Part shown: piece by piece, positions 1 to 9,499 of the stretch
Layout: each line of letters opens with the position of its first letter
How positions within the stretch are numbered: position 1 is the first letter of the stretch
The notes under the pieces: generated by a model
Seen by the model: the letters and a program-made list of their open reading frames with translations, nothing else
What the model was told of the DNA's origin: nothing
Databases searched by the model: none
Made by a program: the position numbers and the translations under genes
NCBI GenBank assembly: GCA_021234155.1
Contig: JAJEKV010000096.1
Location: forward strand, 2,603,678-2,667,677
DNA: 64,000 nucleotides
Direction of reading: 5' to 3'
DNA from: Isoetes taiwanensis
Lineage: Eukaryota; Streptophyta; Lycopodiopsida; Isoetales; Isoetaceae

Positions 1-55
1 TGGACCGAGGTGTCATTCCAGGACATTTTATTTTTGGAACGAGGTGCTTATACAC

Positions 56-134
56 ATCTATTACCAACACTTATGAATTCCAATTTATCACCCATTGAGA
101 GCTTACTCACACCTACTATTAATTCCAAAGCCTC
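56..134. repeat. CTACTACCAATTCCAAAG-type satellite unit, interrupted by LINE
   Basis: Degenerate units of about 45-50 bp combine a run like CTATTACCAACAC, then AATTCCAA, then CACCCATTGAGAGCTTACTC. The same units resume at 639 after the LINE insertion and dominate 1690-2460, so this is the left end of one array. Confidence 0.7.
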
Positions 135-638
135 GAGTGTCAGCACTCTGCCCACTGTGCAAGCAAAGGGATGAGACCATTGAGCATTGTTTCTTTTTAT
201 ATCGTCATCTCCAGCCTGTTTGGTCTTGGTTGCTTTCTCTTTTTCATGTGACATTGACAAGTCAGCAAGTGCTTCTGGCTATTTATCCGGATACTTGGAA
301 TAAGGTGCAGAGCCAAGCATTTCATTTGGCATTAGGATGGTTGTTGTGGTCCATCTGGAAGCGCAGAAGATTGTGTATCTTTCAGGGTTTTGGATATTCC
401 TCCTGCAGTTGTCCTCCAGGACGCACAAGCTAGAATCCCTAAGGTCTACCATTGTTCTTCGCTTGCTCCTGCCAAGCGACAGTTGATATTTGAGTCCTAT
501 TTGAGTGTATTGTCTTATGCATAGGCTGGTGGTTCTACTCAGTGGATCATGATTATCCTTTCAGATTTTATTCTTGCCTCTGCATTTGTATCTGGCTTTT
601 GGCTTGGTGTTTCAATAAAGTTTGTCGTTCTTCAAAAA
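135..638 (+). mobile_element. 5'-truncated L1-type LINE, 3' end with zinc-binding (zf-RVT) domain
   Basis: The plus-strand frame at 95-433 enters LINE sequence at about 135. It reads a zinc-binding module CPLCKQRDETIEHCFF followed by PVWSW and WSIWKRRRL, which is the layout of the reverse-transcriptase zinc-binding domain at the C-terminus of plant L1-type LINE ORF2. The 3' untranslated part ends in AATAAAG followed by a short A-run at 634-640. The fragment is flanked by a 14-bp direct repeat, AATTCCAAAGCCTC, at 121-134 and 639-652; the duplicated word belongs to the surrounding satellite repeat. This shows a 5'-truncated target-primed insertion into the satellite. A related 3' end lies on the minus strand at 61250-61900. 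It is not expected to be functional. Confidence 0.85.
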
Positions 639-790
639 AATTCCAAAGCCTCATTAACTTAGTACCATTGACAATATACCTACTACCAATTCTAGAGTAT
701 CACCCATGAGGAGCTTACTCCCATCTACTACCATTTCCAAATTGTTGCCTATTGAAAACTTTCTATTATTGGACCGAGCTTGCAAAGTTT
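639..790. repeat. Satellite units continued, ~45-50 bp
   Basis: Two to three units carry CTACTACCAATTCTAGAG, ATCACCCATGAGGAGCTTAC and CTACTACCATTTCCAAA. They join the second repeat type (heat-shock-element type) near 770. Confidence 0.65.
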
Positions 791-1440
791 CAAACCATTC
801 TATCTTTAGACTGAGGGTATGAGCATATAAAACATTTTAGAACATTGCTTACTTGGCGCATCTGGAACATTCTAGAACATTCTACTTTGAGTCTTTATAT
901 TCAAAAAAAACTTTCTATTTTTAGACTGAGGTGCTTATCCATGACCATCTAGATCATTCCAGAACATTCTAGAAAATTCTAGATACTTTCAAAAACACTT
1001 TCTATTTTTAGGCTGAGGTGCTTATCCATGATCATCTAGAACATTCTAGAACATTCTATTTTTGGTTGTTTGCAAAGTTTCAAAAAAACTGCTATTTTTA
1101 GACTGAAGTGCTTACCCATGAGCATTCTAGGATATTCTATTTTGAGTGTTTATACAGTTTCAAAAAAATTACTATTTTTAAACTGAGGTGTTTACCCAGG
1201 AGCATTTTAAACATTCTAGAACATTCTATTTTGAGTGTGTGCAAAGTTTAAAAAAACTTTCTATTTTTAGACTGAGGTGCTTAGCCATGAGCATCTGGAA
1301 TATTTTAGAACATTCTATTTTGAGTGTTTACAAAGGTTCGAAAAAATTAATATTTTTAGACTGAGGTGATTGCCCATGAGAATCTGGAAAAATCCAGAAC
1401 ATTCTAGAAGATTCTAGAGCTACCTAGAATACTAGAGCAT
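770..1440. repeat. Degenerate ~85-100 bp tandem repeat with heat-shock-element arrays
   Basis: About seven units begin CTATTTTTAGACTGAGGTGC, continue with CCATGAGCATCT, a run of (ATTCTAGAAC)-like decamers, then TATTTTGAGTGTTT and GCAAAGTTTCAAAAAA. Several units carry perfect alternating GAA/TTC blocks spaced by two bases: 865-882, 957-979, 1039-1056 and 1397-1414, with a near-perfect one at 1209-1226. This matches the plant heat-shock-factor binding consensus of inverted nGAAn pentamers. The array may have arisen simply from decamer slippage, so regulatory function is an inference. Confidence 0.7.
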
Positions 1441-1494
1441 TCTTGAATTGATCAACTTTCACCCTTAACTATATGTGAATCTCTAGTTATTTTA

Positions 1495-1670
1495 GCAAAC
1501 TAATGCTTGGCATAGTGGTAAGTAGAGGGGATTTGGGAGGCAAGAAGCAGGGTTCAAATCCTTTATGCTACATCAAACTTTTAAAAGCCCTCCACTGAAA
1601 TGCAGGGAGGACATGGAGGGCCGAGATCACGCCACGTGGCGCCTCCTTTACTGTCGATGGGGGTTTACCT
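1495..1670 (+). mobile_element. tRNA-derived SINE, copy 1
   Basis: A polymerase III A box (TTGGCATAGTGGTAAGT, 1507-1523) is followed about 30 bp later by a B box (GGTTCAAATCC, 1551-1561), the internal promoter of a tRNA-derived SINE. The body continues through CCACGTGGCGCCTCC near 1632-1650. A diverged copy with the same head and body lies at 3045-3215. In both cases the SINE follows the heat-shock-element repeat and an ATTTTAGCAAACTAATGC-like word, so the whole block appears duplicated. Confidence 0.75.
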
Positions 1671-1679
1671 CAGTTTAGA

Positions 1680-2470
1680 AAAAGCAGACCTACCCATATA
1701 CTCCTATAATTCCAAAGTATCATCCGTTAGGAGCTTACTCAACCTCATCTCGGGCTCGGCCTTAGGCCGAGGCCTCGCCTCGGTCATACACACCTACTAC
1801 CAATTGCAAAGTATCACCCATTGGTAGCTTACTCACACCTATTACTAATTCCAAAGTATCGCCCAATGGGAACTTACTCACACCTCCTATCCATTCTAAA
1901 GTTTCACCCATTAGAAGTTGACTCACACCTACTGTACTCAACATTCATTTGTCAATCTACAAGGAGCTTACTGTGACTTACCACCAATTCCAAAGTATCA
2001 CCCCTGAAGAGTTGACTCACACCTACTAACAATTTGAAAGTATCACGCATGAGACGCTAACTCATACCTACTACAATTTCAATGTATCACCCGTGTAGAG
2101 CTTATATACACCTACTACCAATACCTATCAATTCCAAAGTATCATCCATTGGGAGCTATTCACACCTACTATCAATTCCAAAGTTGCACCCATTAGAAGC
2201 AGACTCACACCTACTGATACCTACTACAATTTCAAAGTATCCTCCATTTAGGGCTTATACATATCTACTACCAACACTTCTCAATTCCAAAGTATCATAC
2301 ATTGTCAGCTTACTCACATTTGGTGTCAATTCCAAAGTGGAAACTTTCTATTCTTGGACTACGCTTGCACACCTAGTACCAATTCCAAAGCATCATACAT
2401 GAGGAAAGCATCACCCATGTGGTCCAACATCCAATACTACCAATTCTAACCTTAGCATTTTGTAACGTTT
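1680..2470. repeat. Satellite array, ~45-50 bp units
   Basis: About fifteen degenerate copies of a unit containing CTACTACCAATTCCAAAG, TATCACCCATT and GGAGCTTACTCACAC. Short frames here are read through the repeat and are not genes. A GC-rich insertion (CGGGCTCGGCCTTAGGCCGA and following, about 1749-1785) interrupts one unit and is palindromic. Confidence 0.75.
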
Positions 2471-3010
2471 CAAAAAACTTTCTATTTTTAGACTGAAGGT
2501 CTTACCCATGAGACTTTCTATTTTTGGACTGAGATGCGTGCTCATGAGCATCTAAGCATGTAAAATATTTTACCTTGCCTCTTTGCAATTTTTCAACAAA
2601 CTTTCTATTTTTAGACTGATGTGTTTACCCATGTGCGTCTGGAACATTATAGAACATTCTATTTTGAATGTTTGTAAAGTTTTCAAGAAGCTTTCTATTT
2701 TTAGACTGAGGTGCTTATCCATGAAAGAAAACTTTCTATATTTAGACTGAAGTGCTTACCCTGAGTATCTTGAACATTCCAGAACATTCTATTTTGCCTC
2801 CTTGCAAAGCTTCAAAAAAACTTTCTATTTTTAGATTGAGTTGCTTATCCATGAGCATATGGAACATTCCAAAACATTCGCTTTTGCCTCCTTGCAAAGT
2901 TTCAATAAAACTTTCTATTTTTAGATTGAGGTGCTTACCCATGAGCCTCTACACCATTCCAGAACGTTCTATAAGATTAGAAGATTTTAGAGCTATCTAG
3001 AACATTCTAT
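2450..3010. repeat. Second cluster of the heat-shock-element repeat
   Basis: About five more units of the CTATTTTTAGACTGAGGTGC repeat. A perfect four-block GAA/TTC array lies at 2772-2789 and a three-block array at 2957-2969. Short frames on both strands here (2742-3000) are repeat-derived and repeat within themselves. Confidence 0.7.
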
Positions 3011-3044
3011 AACATTCTTGATTAGTTCTCAAATTATTTTAACA

Positions 3045-3215
3045 AACTAATGCTTGGCCTAGTGTTAGGTATGGGGGCATGGACCAGTGTTCGAATCCTC
3101 ACTCAACATGAAAGTTTTTGAAGCCCCTCATTAAGATGGAGGAAGACCACAGAGGGCAGAGATCATACCATGTGGCGCCTCCACAATCGTCGAGAAGGCG
3201 TAACCGACAGGCTCA
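3045..3215 (+). mobile_element. tRNA-derived SINE, copy 2
   Basis: A box TTGGCCTAGTGTTAGG (3055-3070) and B box GTGTTCGAATCC (3087-3098) are in the same order and spacing as in copy 1. The body matches copy 1 through ATGTGGCGCCTCC at about 3170-3182. The A box is slightly diverged from the tRNA consensus, so promoter activity is doubtful. Confidence 0.7.
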
Positions 3216-3890
3216 CTCACTCAAAGACGTGGAAGAGGAATCAGTATGCTTCACGAGCATTTTGTAAAACTTGCCCCTTCACTTTGTCGTTGTTTATTGT
3301 ACTTTTAGTGCTTAATACGTATCAGTAGACTCCAATAACAAAATGTAGATATAAAAGATATATCAAAAGATAAAGTATTGATTCCTGCAAATTGGTGGCA
3401 GCAACAGAATAAAGGTCTAATTCTTAGATTTATGGGGATTGGTGCTTGCTTGATCAAAGACCTCATGAGTGGCCTAACATTGACAATGCCCAGTTCAATT
3501 GAATGTCCTTGTAGCTTGAACAATTTTATAACTGTAAAATCTTCGTCCAACTCTCCAGTAGCCCTCATCAAAGTTCTCACTCAATAGTATTTTTTATATA
3601 TGAACTGGTGCAGGCACCCCATACGATAAACTGATGCTTATCTTCTAAGGTGCTTGTTTATACTGTCTGCATCGCAAAAATGACATGACCTTTCTTGTAT
3701 ACGAATTGTGGATGTTTTAACCGGGCAGTGTCAGTGCAACATGTGATTACTTCAAATCATGGTTTTTCAAATCATGGTCCTTGGACTGGCTATGTCTAGA
3801 TAATTTTAGAAGCACAAAATTACCACTAGCATTAGCATTATCTTCTTCTTGATAGTCTTTTAATATTTGATTATTGTGTTTGTTGATGGG
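3216..3890. other. Intergenic, nothing recognised
   Basis: AT-rich sequence without convincing coding potential. Two short opposing frames at 3305-3587 overlap each other and match no family I recognise. Confidence 0.4.
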
Positions 3891-3894
3891 GCCT

Positions 3895-4005
3895 AGTCCC
3901 CAGGTTTTAGATGGGATGTTGCCCTTGCATATGCCGTCCCATAACCTGGTGGGTTCTCGTGGACGTAAAAATTCATCTTATCTTATCTTATTGTGATTCC
4001 TTTGG
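3895..4005 (+). mobile_element. LINE 3' terminus with (CTTAT)n microsatellite tail
   Basis: The sequence CCCATAACCTGGTGGG, then TCTCGTGGACGTAAAA, ends in TTATCTTATCTTA. The GTGGACG-TAAAA word followed directly by a pentamer run recurs at eight or more places in the window with different repeat units. This suggests a LINE group whose transcripts end in short tandem repeats rather than poly(A). Only the last ~100 bp are present. Confidence 0.55.
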
Positions 4006-4304
4006 GGCATTCCAGTAGCTGATTCTTAGCACATGTGACTTTATGCGAGCTAATTCCAGCAAGGCTTTCTTGTTGTAAAAAGATGCAGATCATTCAAATT
4101 TAGCGTACAAGGGCTTAAGCCCTTTGGAAATTTAATATGCACATTATTCAAGTTCCAGTCTCCACAATCTATTTTCATAGTATTAATTTATAGGGGATGC
4201 TCTTGTTGTAAACACACAATTAGCAAGTTGCATGCACTTGTCACTTTGTATTATTCTTTGTCACTTTGTCGCTAAAAACCTATTCTATTCTATTATTCTT
4301 TTAT

Positions 4305-4440
4305 TAAAAAATAAGATAAGAGTGTTTTAACGTCCACGAGAACCCAACGAGTTATGGGCAGAACGGAAAAAGAGGGCATGAGCCCCAATAGAACAGAGGG
4401 CCTAAGCCCAAACGATACAGGACATGGGGACTAAAGGTCC
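4305..4440 (-). mobile_element. LINE 3' terminus, opposite orientation to 3895-4005
   Basis: Read on the minus strand this carries GCCCATAACTCGTTGGG, TCTCGTGGACGTTAAAAC and then a (CTTAT)-like run. It is the same 3' module as at 3895-4005, in inverted orientation about 300 bp away. Confidence 0.55.
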
Positions 4441-4449
4441 CAAAGGTAC

Positions 4450-4798
4450 CAAATTTTTTACTTACACCCAAACACACATTAATATTAAAAGCATAAACCT
4501 TCTTACATACCCCCGTTGTTTGGGTGCATATTGACATGAGCTGTGTAAAGCTATACGGATAGTTATATTATATAATTTAATTAACTTTTGTGCCATGCTT
4601 GTTTAATGTTCATCCATCAAGTCAAGTGAACCACTCTCTCGAGCTTGCCATGTTCTTTCTTTATTAATTTGTCTGGATACCAGAGCATAGAAGCACCACA
4701 TCCTGTAGGCAACTAATTACACCCAAACACTAATGAATAAACATTAATATTAAAAGCATAAACCTTCTTACATATCTCCCATTCTTTGGGTGCATATT
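4450..4798. repeat. Tandemly duplicated ~260-bp unit (left part)
   Basis: The block ACACCCAAACAC, ATTAATATTAAAAGCATAAA, TTTGGGTGCATATTGACA and GTGTAAAGCTATACG occurs at 4452-4560. It begins again at 4722, is interrupted at 4798 by the LINE, and continues at 12595-12790. A weaker third unit may lie at 12990-13090. Confidence 0.75.
4787..4798. repeat. Target-site duplication of the long LINE, left copy
   Basis: TGGGTGCATATT is identical to 12595-12606. The undisturbed duplicate of this site at 4523-4534 shows the unfilled target. Confidence 0.85.
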
Positions 4799-5749
4799 TT
4801 TTTTTTTTTTTTGAGAGTAAGAGTTGATTTTTCCATTAATCAAGAAAAACAGTACATGATTCTGCTTATAGCCGCAGAATACATTTTAGCAAGGTCTATC
4901 ACCAGAATTATGTAGCATAAATACAGAATGTGTTGCTCAACATATGTGATGCTAGTCAAGTTTCAAAAAGTCGTGAACTTTTTTCTCAAAAATAACTTAT
5001 AAGATAAAGATGACTTCAACAGAGAGGAGGAATCTCGACCCCAACCAACACGGGACTGAAACAATCAACCAAAACTCCAACCAGATTAAGAAATAAGATT
5101 GAGCAATTGATGACCAGAGTAGGGCCGGTAATGAGTTCAAGATGGATGAAAGAGAGAAGGTAGGCTAAAGGCATGTTGAGTCAAGTCTAGAATTGAAGTA
5201 AGCATAGAAAGGAGCAGCAGAATCAAAGGTATAAGAATCAGTAGTCTGTTCAGCAATCTCCTCAATGCAAGAAGGATCAACCCCACTCAAACAGAGCAAG
5301 GAGCCATATAGATCTGCCAACATTCTATGTGTGTAATATCGCCTCCAGTATCCGAGAACCGATTCTCTGTCATGAAGTGATGGTACATGGAGAGAAAGTC
5401 GAACATGTTGTAAACCCCGCACCACTTCCTGTGGAATAATCTTACTAACTTGATGCTATTGCTTGCCTCTCGCTTCCACCAAAGACATATTGCTAAATAA
5501 CACACTGAAATCTTGACCAATGTCTTTCTTAAGAAGGCTGTCTTCAATCTCCCCCAGACTAGTTTTACATATCTTCAAGTAAGCTAGCATCATCATGAAA
5601 AATGGAATTAGAATTAATGACACCAAGATTGGATGCAAATAAATCAAAAGACCCCCTGAAAAGACCAATTGAGTTCCATTTCTGTTGTATTTATCCAGAT
5701 ATTTCCTTTTATGGGCCGATGCAATTGGACTCAACATCAAATTGAAAGT

Positions 5750-6346
5750 GGACCTTGATCCAAAAAGTTGAGAATTTTTTCATACCATAAACCACTCTAT
5801 TTCTAGCTTTCCAGACATTCCACAAAGCAATAAACATTAGAGAGTTAGCAAAGGCACACTTATTTTGAATATAAGACAACAGATTACCCGAATCCTATTA
5901 GGGTAAAGATGTCCTAGATTATCAAAGAACCAAGACCAAAAGGGGTTTAGGTGGGGCAAAAGAAAATGTGCTCAAGATTTTTCTTCCCTATTGCATCCAA
6001 GATGGCAAAGAGCGTAAATATCAACATTCCTAATGGCAAGCAATTGTAAATTGGGGACACTTTTATTAGCTATCGGCCCGGATAAAGAGACCGGTCTTAG
6101 GGAAGCAATAGGAGTTCCGCACCTCCTTGAAGCGAGAATGTTGCTTTCTTCCTCCGAGATAAGCCACTTAGAACTTGCCTTGGAGGGTTCATCATTTTTA
6201 CTTATCAAAGAGTATATCTTGCTAACTTTGTAATGAGATTTGCCCTCCAGAGTCCAATTAGTTGCCCTTGGCACAATATTATTTACCCGGATATGAGGCG
6301 CATAAGATTTTATGTGAAAATAAATCTTTTTATCACCAAGTACCAT
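5750..6346 (-). pseudogene. LINE ORF2 C-terminal region with zinc-binding domain
   Basis: The minus-strand frame ending at 5972 reads a LINE C-terminal segment (SHYKVSKIYSLIS) and then LCHLGCNREEKS. In a shifted frame it continues with a WSWFFDNLGHL-like and LWNVWKARN-like stretch down to about 5770. This is the Cys/His reverse-transcriptase zinc-binding module typical of plant L1-type ORF2. The frame changes near 5975, so it is broken. Confidence 0.75.
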
Positions 6347-7241
6347 GGATAGTGTTCTTGAGATAGGTCCAAGAAATCAACTTGTTGTTTATGTATAGGT
6401 CTTGTATAGATTTGAAGCCATAATCGACCACTTTTTGTACACCCTCGGATGTCTCAAAGCCTTAACTTTATTTGGATGATTCTTGAGGATAGGATTCAGA
6501 AAATTGACATGTGCAGGTTCAAATCCTCGAGAGGGAGCATAATCAAAGGCAAAGATGCACCTTATTCCAAGCATGACTAATGTTCCTCATAAGAGGGAAG
6601 TATTAACACCCAAACATGGAGGACATTAAAGCATGAATCAGAAGAATATGGCCAATAGAGGGGTGACCTTAGGTGATGAGAGGAAAGCAGCCCAAGATTC
6701 TAATGAATAGAGAGGAGGAACTTGAATTGCTCGGCAAGGATTTCCGGATGTATTTACCAAAGCAAAGAAGAGCTTGTGCTTGCGGATGTAGATTTTGCAC
6801 CCTAAGCCCCTGATCTTTAGGATTGGTAACAAACTTCCAACCAACCTTATGAGATCCCCTCCATATAAATCTCCGATTGTTTTCTCAATCTCATAGTAAA
6901 AAAGCCTTGGGAGCCACAAGAGCGTAAGAAAAGTAGATGTGAGAGCTAGCAAAACGTAATTAGCAATTAAAGTTCTCGCAACCTAGAGATAAGCCACCTT
7001 TGAAATTATTCAACTTCTTTTTTGATTCTATCAATGATTGGTTGCCAAAGACCTTTGATTAGGATTTAGAGATAAAGGCATACCAAGAAGAGTAGACGCT
7101 TTGGTTGGAATTTAGAACCTTAATATCGGCAAAATTGGGTTGATATTATCACCAATGATCATACATTTGGCCAGATTTAAATGAACACCGATGCAAAGAG
7201 AATTGTTTAATTATATCAAGAAAAACTCAATATTAGAGATG

Positions 7242-8040
7242 TCAAAGATCTAAGAAAGCAAAGGTGTCATCAGCATATTGGGAAAGAGTAAGAGAGTCGT
7301 CACTGTCAGGCATTTTAAGACCCTTAAGTTCACCAAGGTCCTTGAAATGAATTATAGCCCTTGTGAGCATCTCAGCCACAATCAGAAATAGATAAGGAGC
7401 AAGAGGGCAACCTTGCCTCACACCTCGAGCAAGAGGGAAGAAATGAGAAGGGGATCCATTCAAAATGATAGCAGAGTTGGAGTAGACATTCAAGCCCTGA
7501 ATTAAAAGTCTCAACTTGGGATGAAAACCAATCTTAGACAAAGCAAGGTCAAGGAAATCCCATCTAACAGTATCAAAAGCTTTCTTGAAGTCAAGCTTAA
7601 GAAGAACACAATTTTGGTTGGAGATTCTATTCCAATGAAGACCTTCCATAGCTGTGATATAATTGTCCAGGATAAACCTGTTAGAGAGAAAAGCGATTGA
7701 TGAAGGGAGATGTTTCTCTCAGAGATAATCCTTGATTCTATTAGCAATGATTTTAGCACAGATCTTGTAAGAGGTATTGGTCAGGGAGATAGGCCTCCAA
7801 TCAGAGAATGTAGAAGGATTGTCAACTTTGGGAATAAGAGAAATAAAGCCAGCTGATATGGAAGGATGCGGGTGATTGACCTCCCAAAACCTCTAACCAA
7901 AGAAACAATGTCATGCTTGAGAATTTCCCTTAAGTGGATAAAAACTCACAAGGAAGGCCATCGTGTCCGGAGACTTATTCTTACCAAAAGAACTTAAAAC
8001 CTTAAAAATCTCATTTCACCGGGAATGGCCATAAAGGAAC
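7242..8040 (-). pseudogene. LINE reverse transcriptase (ORF2), broken
   Basis: The minus-strand frame 7649-7242 encodes core reverse-transcriptase motifs: LKLDFKKAFDTVRWDFL (palm aspartate), GSPSHFFPLARGVRQGCPLAPYLF cut into its usual RQGCPL core, and the catalytic YADD of LSQYADDTFAFL. Upstream, in other frames, I see DWRPISLTNTSYKI-like sequence near 7790 and SLIPK near 7840. A stop follows YADDTFAFLDL at 7242. Frameshifts near 7650 and 7760 separate the segments. It would copy LINE RNA at the insertion site if intact. Confidence 0.85.
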
Positions 8041-8639
8041 CATCCATGTCCTCAATGGGAGAGGGGATTACCTTATCCAAAGAAATCTAGAAAACTCTTC
8101 TCTTTGATCGAAGTCAATGAGATTAGCAAAAGCAGTTTGGGAGAAGAGGGAAGCATAGTTATCCCGAAAAAGGTTTTGATGAGCTTGGGATCTTCTACTA
8201 ACAGCCCTGTATCGGTTCTAACCTCGAGTGATGGAGTTCCTTAGGAGCCCGACTTTAGCCATTTTGAAGAAAAAATCTAGAACTCGCCACAAAGCCCATA
8301 TCCTTTGCTGAATTTAATTTTACACTTTATAGTTGAACTCTTAGCTTCCACTTCCTCAATACTCTTCAAATAGTTTTCCAAGAGCTCTTCCCCAATCAGA
8401 GGTTTAAATTATAAGGATCATCCTCAAGAAGAGATCTAATATCCCTCATTTTGGAAAGCAACCGCTCCTTCTCATTGATCTTGGACAAATGCTTGCTTTT
8501 TGACCAATCTTTTATCCAAATTTTTGATCTTCTTAATTCTGCCATAAAATCTTTTCATGGAGTGCTGGTTTCTCTTCGTAAATTTGCAAATAGAATTCCC
8601 TAAAGTCTTTCACAAAGGAATCATTCTCAAGCAAAGCAC

Positions 8640-9400
8640 GCTTAAATTTGTAGGGGACATTACCTTCTCTCGGGAATTTGAGTTAATCTTTGTGCAAAGG
8701 AATTGGGCTGGTGATCCGAGATAATATTGCCTTCATCACTAGTAACAAAGCAGCTTGTCCCAAAGAGAGGAGTTTGGGCTACAGACATAATACCTATCAA
8801 GGGCAAAAAACTCTTTTGTCCCCTTTTTTGTTTATTAGACCAGGTATATGAGGCAGTGGAAGAGGGAACATAGATCAAAGCATTGTCAGATATTAGAGAC
8901 TCCCAATTATTTCTCTCTGGAATGGACATATTAATTTTGTTGCCAAGCTTCATGTTCCAATCAGAGTATTGTTAAAATCACCCCAATAATCCGCCTGAAA
9001 TAGGATTATTACGCAACCAAAGGTTAATTTCAGTCCAGAGTAATTCTCTATCTTTGGGGTTAGTGGAGGCATATACATTAATCACTCCAAAAGTCGAGTC
9101 CTGAAATTCAAAGGTAACACCTTGCCACATCTTGGAGGGGAATTAAAGAAAGAAAGCTGTTTTGTGTTTCTCCGCATCATGATAATACCCCCACTTCTAC
9201 CAGAGGCTTCAATCCGTGGAAAAGGCACTGGGAAAATCCAATCACCAAGATTAGAGATTTCAATTTAGGAAGTTTAACTTCCCGGAGCATAATGATGTCA
9301 GCATTATAGCTCCTAATTTGGGAGATAGCTCTCCTTCTTTTGATAGGGCCCTTGATTCCTTTTTTTTTACATTCCAAGAAAGAATCTTCATAGAAAACTG
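8640..9400 (-). pseudogene. LINE apurinic-type endonuclease (ORF2 N-terminus), broken
   Basis: The minus strand near 9375 begins MKILSWNV, the usual start of plant L1 endonuclease. Further along come RSGGIIM-like, W-GDFN-like and YTWSNKQKRG segments, then a DRYYVCS-like stretch. Stops and frame changes interrupt it several times. This domain nicks target DNA in intact elements. Confidence 0.7.
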
Positions 9401-9499
9401 GGGAGGATCGAGAGAAAAAAGGAAATCAAAGGTTCAGTTGTCTATGAAGTTTCTTTTTTTCCTTTTCCCTTCTTAACCTTACTTCTAGTATTAGCATTT

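Noticed and set aside
1600-2402. Short repeat-containing proteins
   Set aside because: They read through the 45-50-bp satellite units and change with the unit register.
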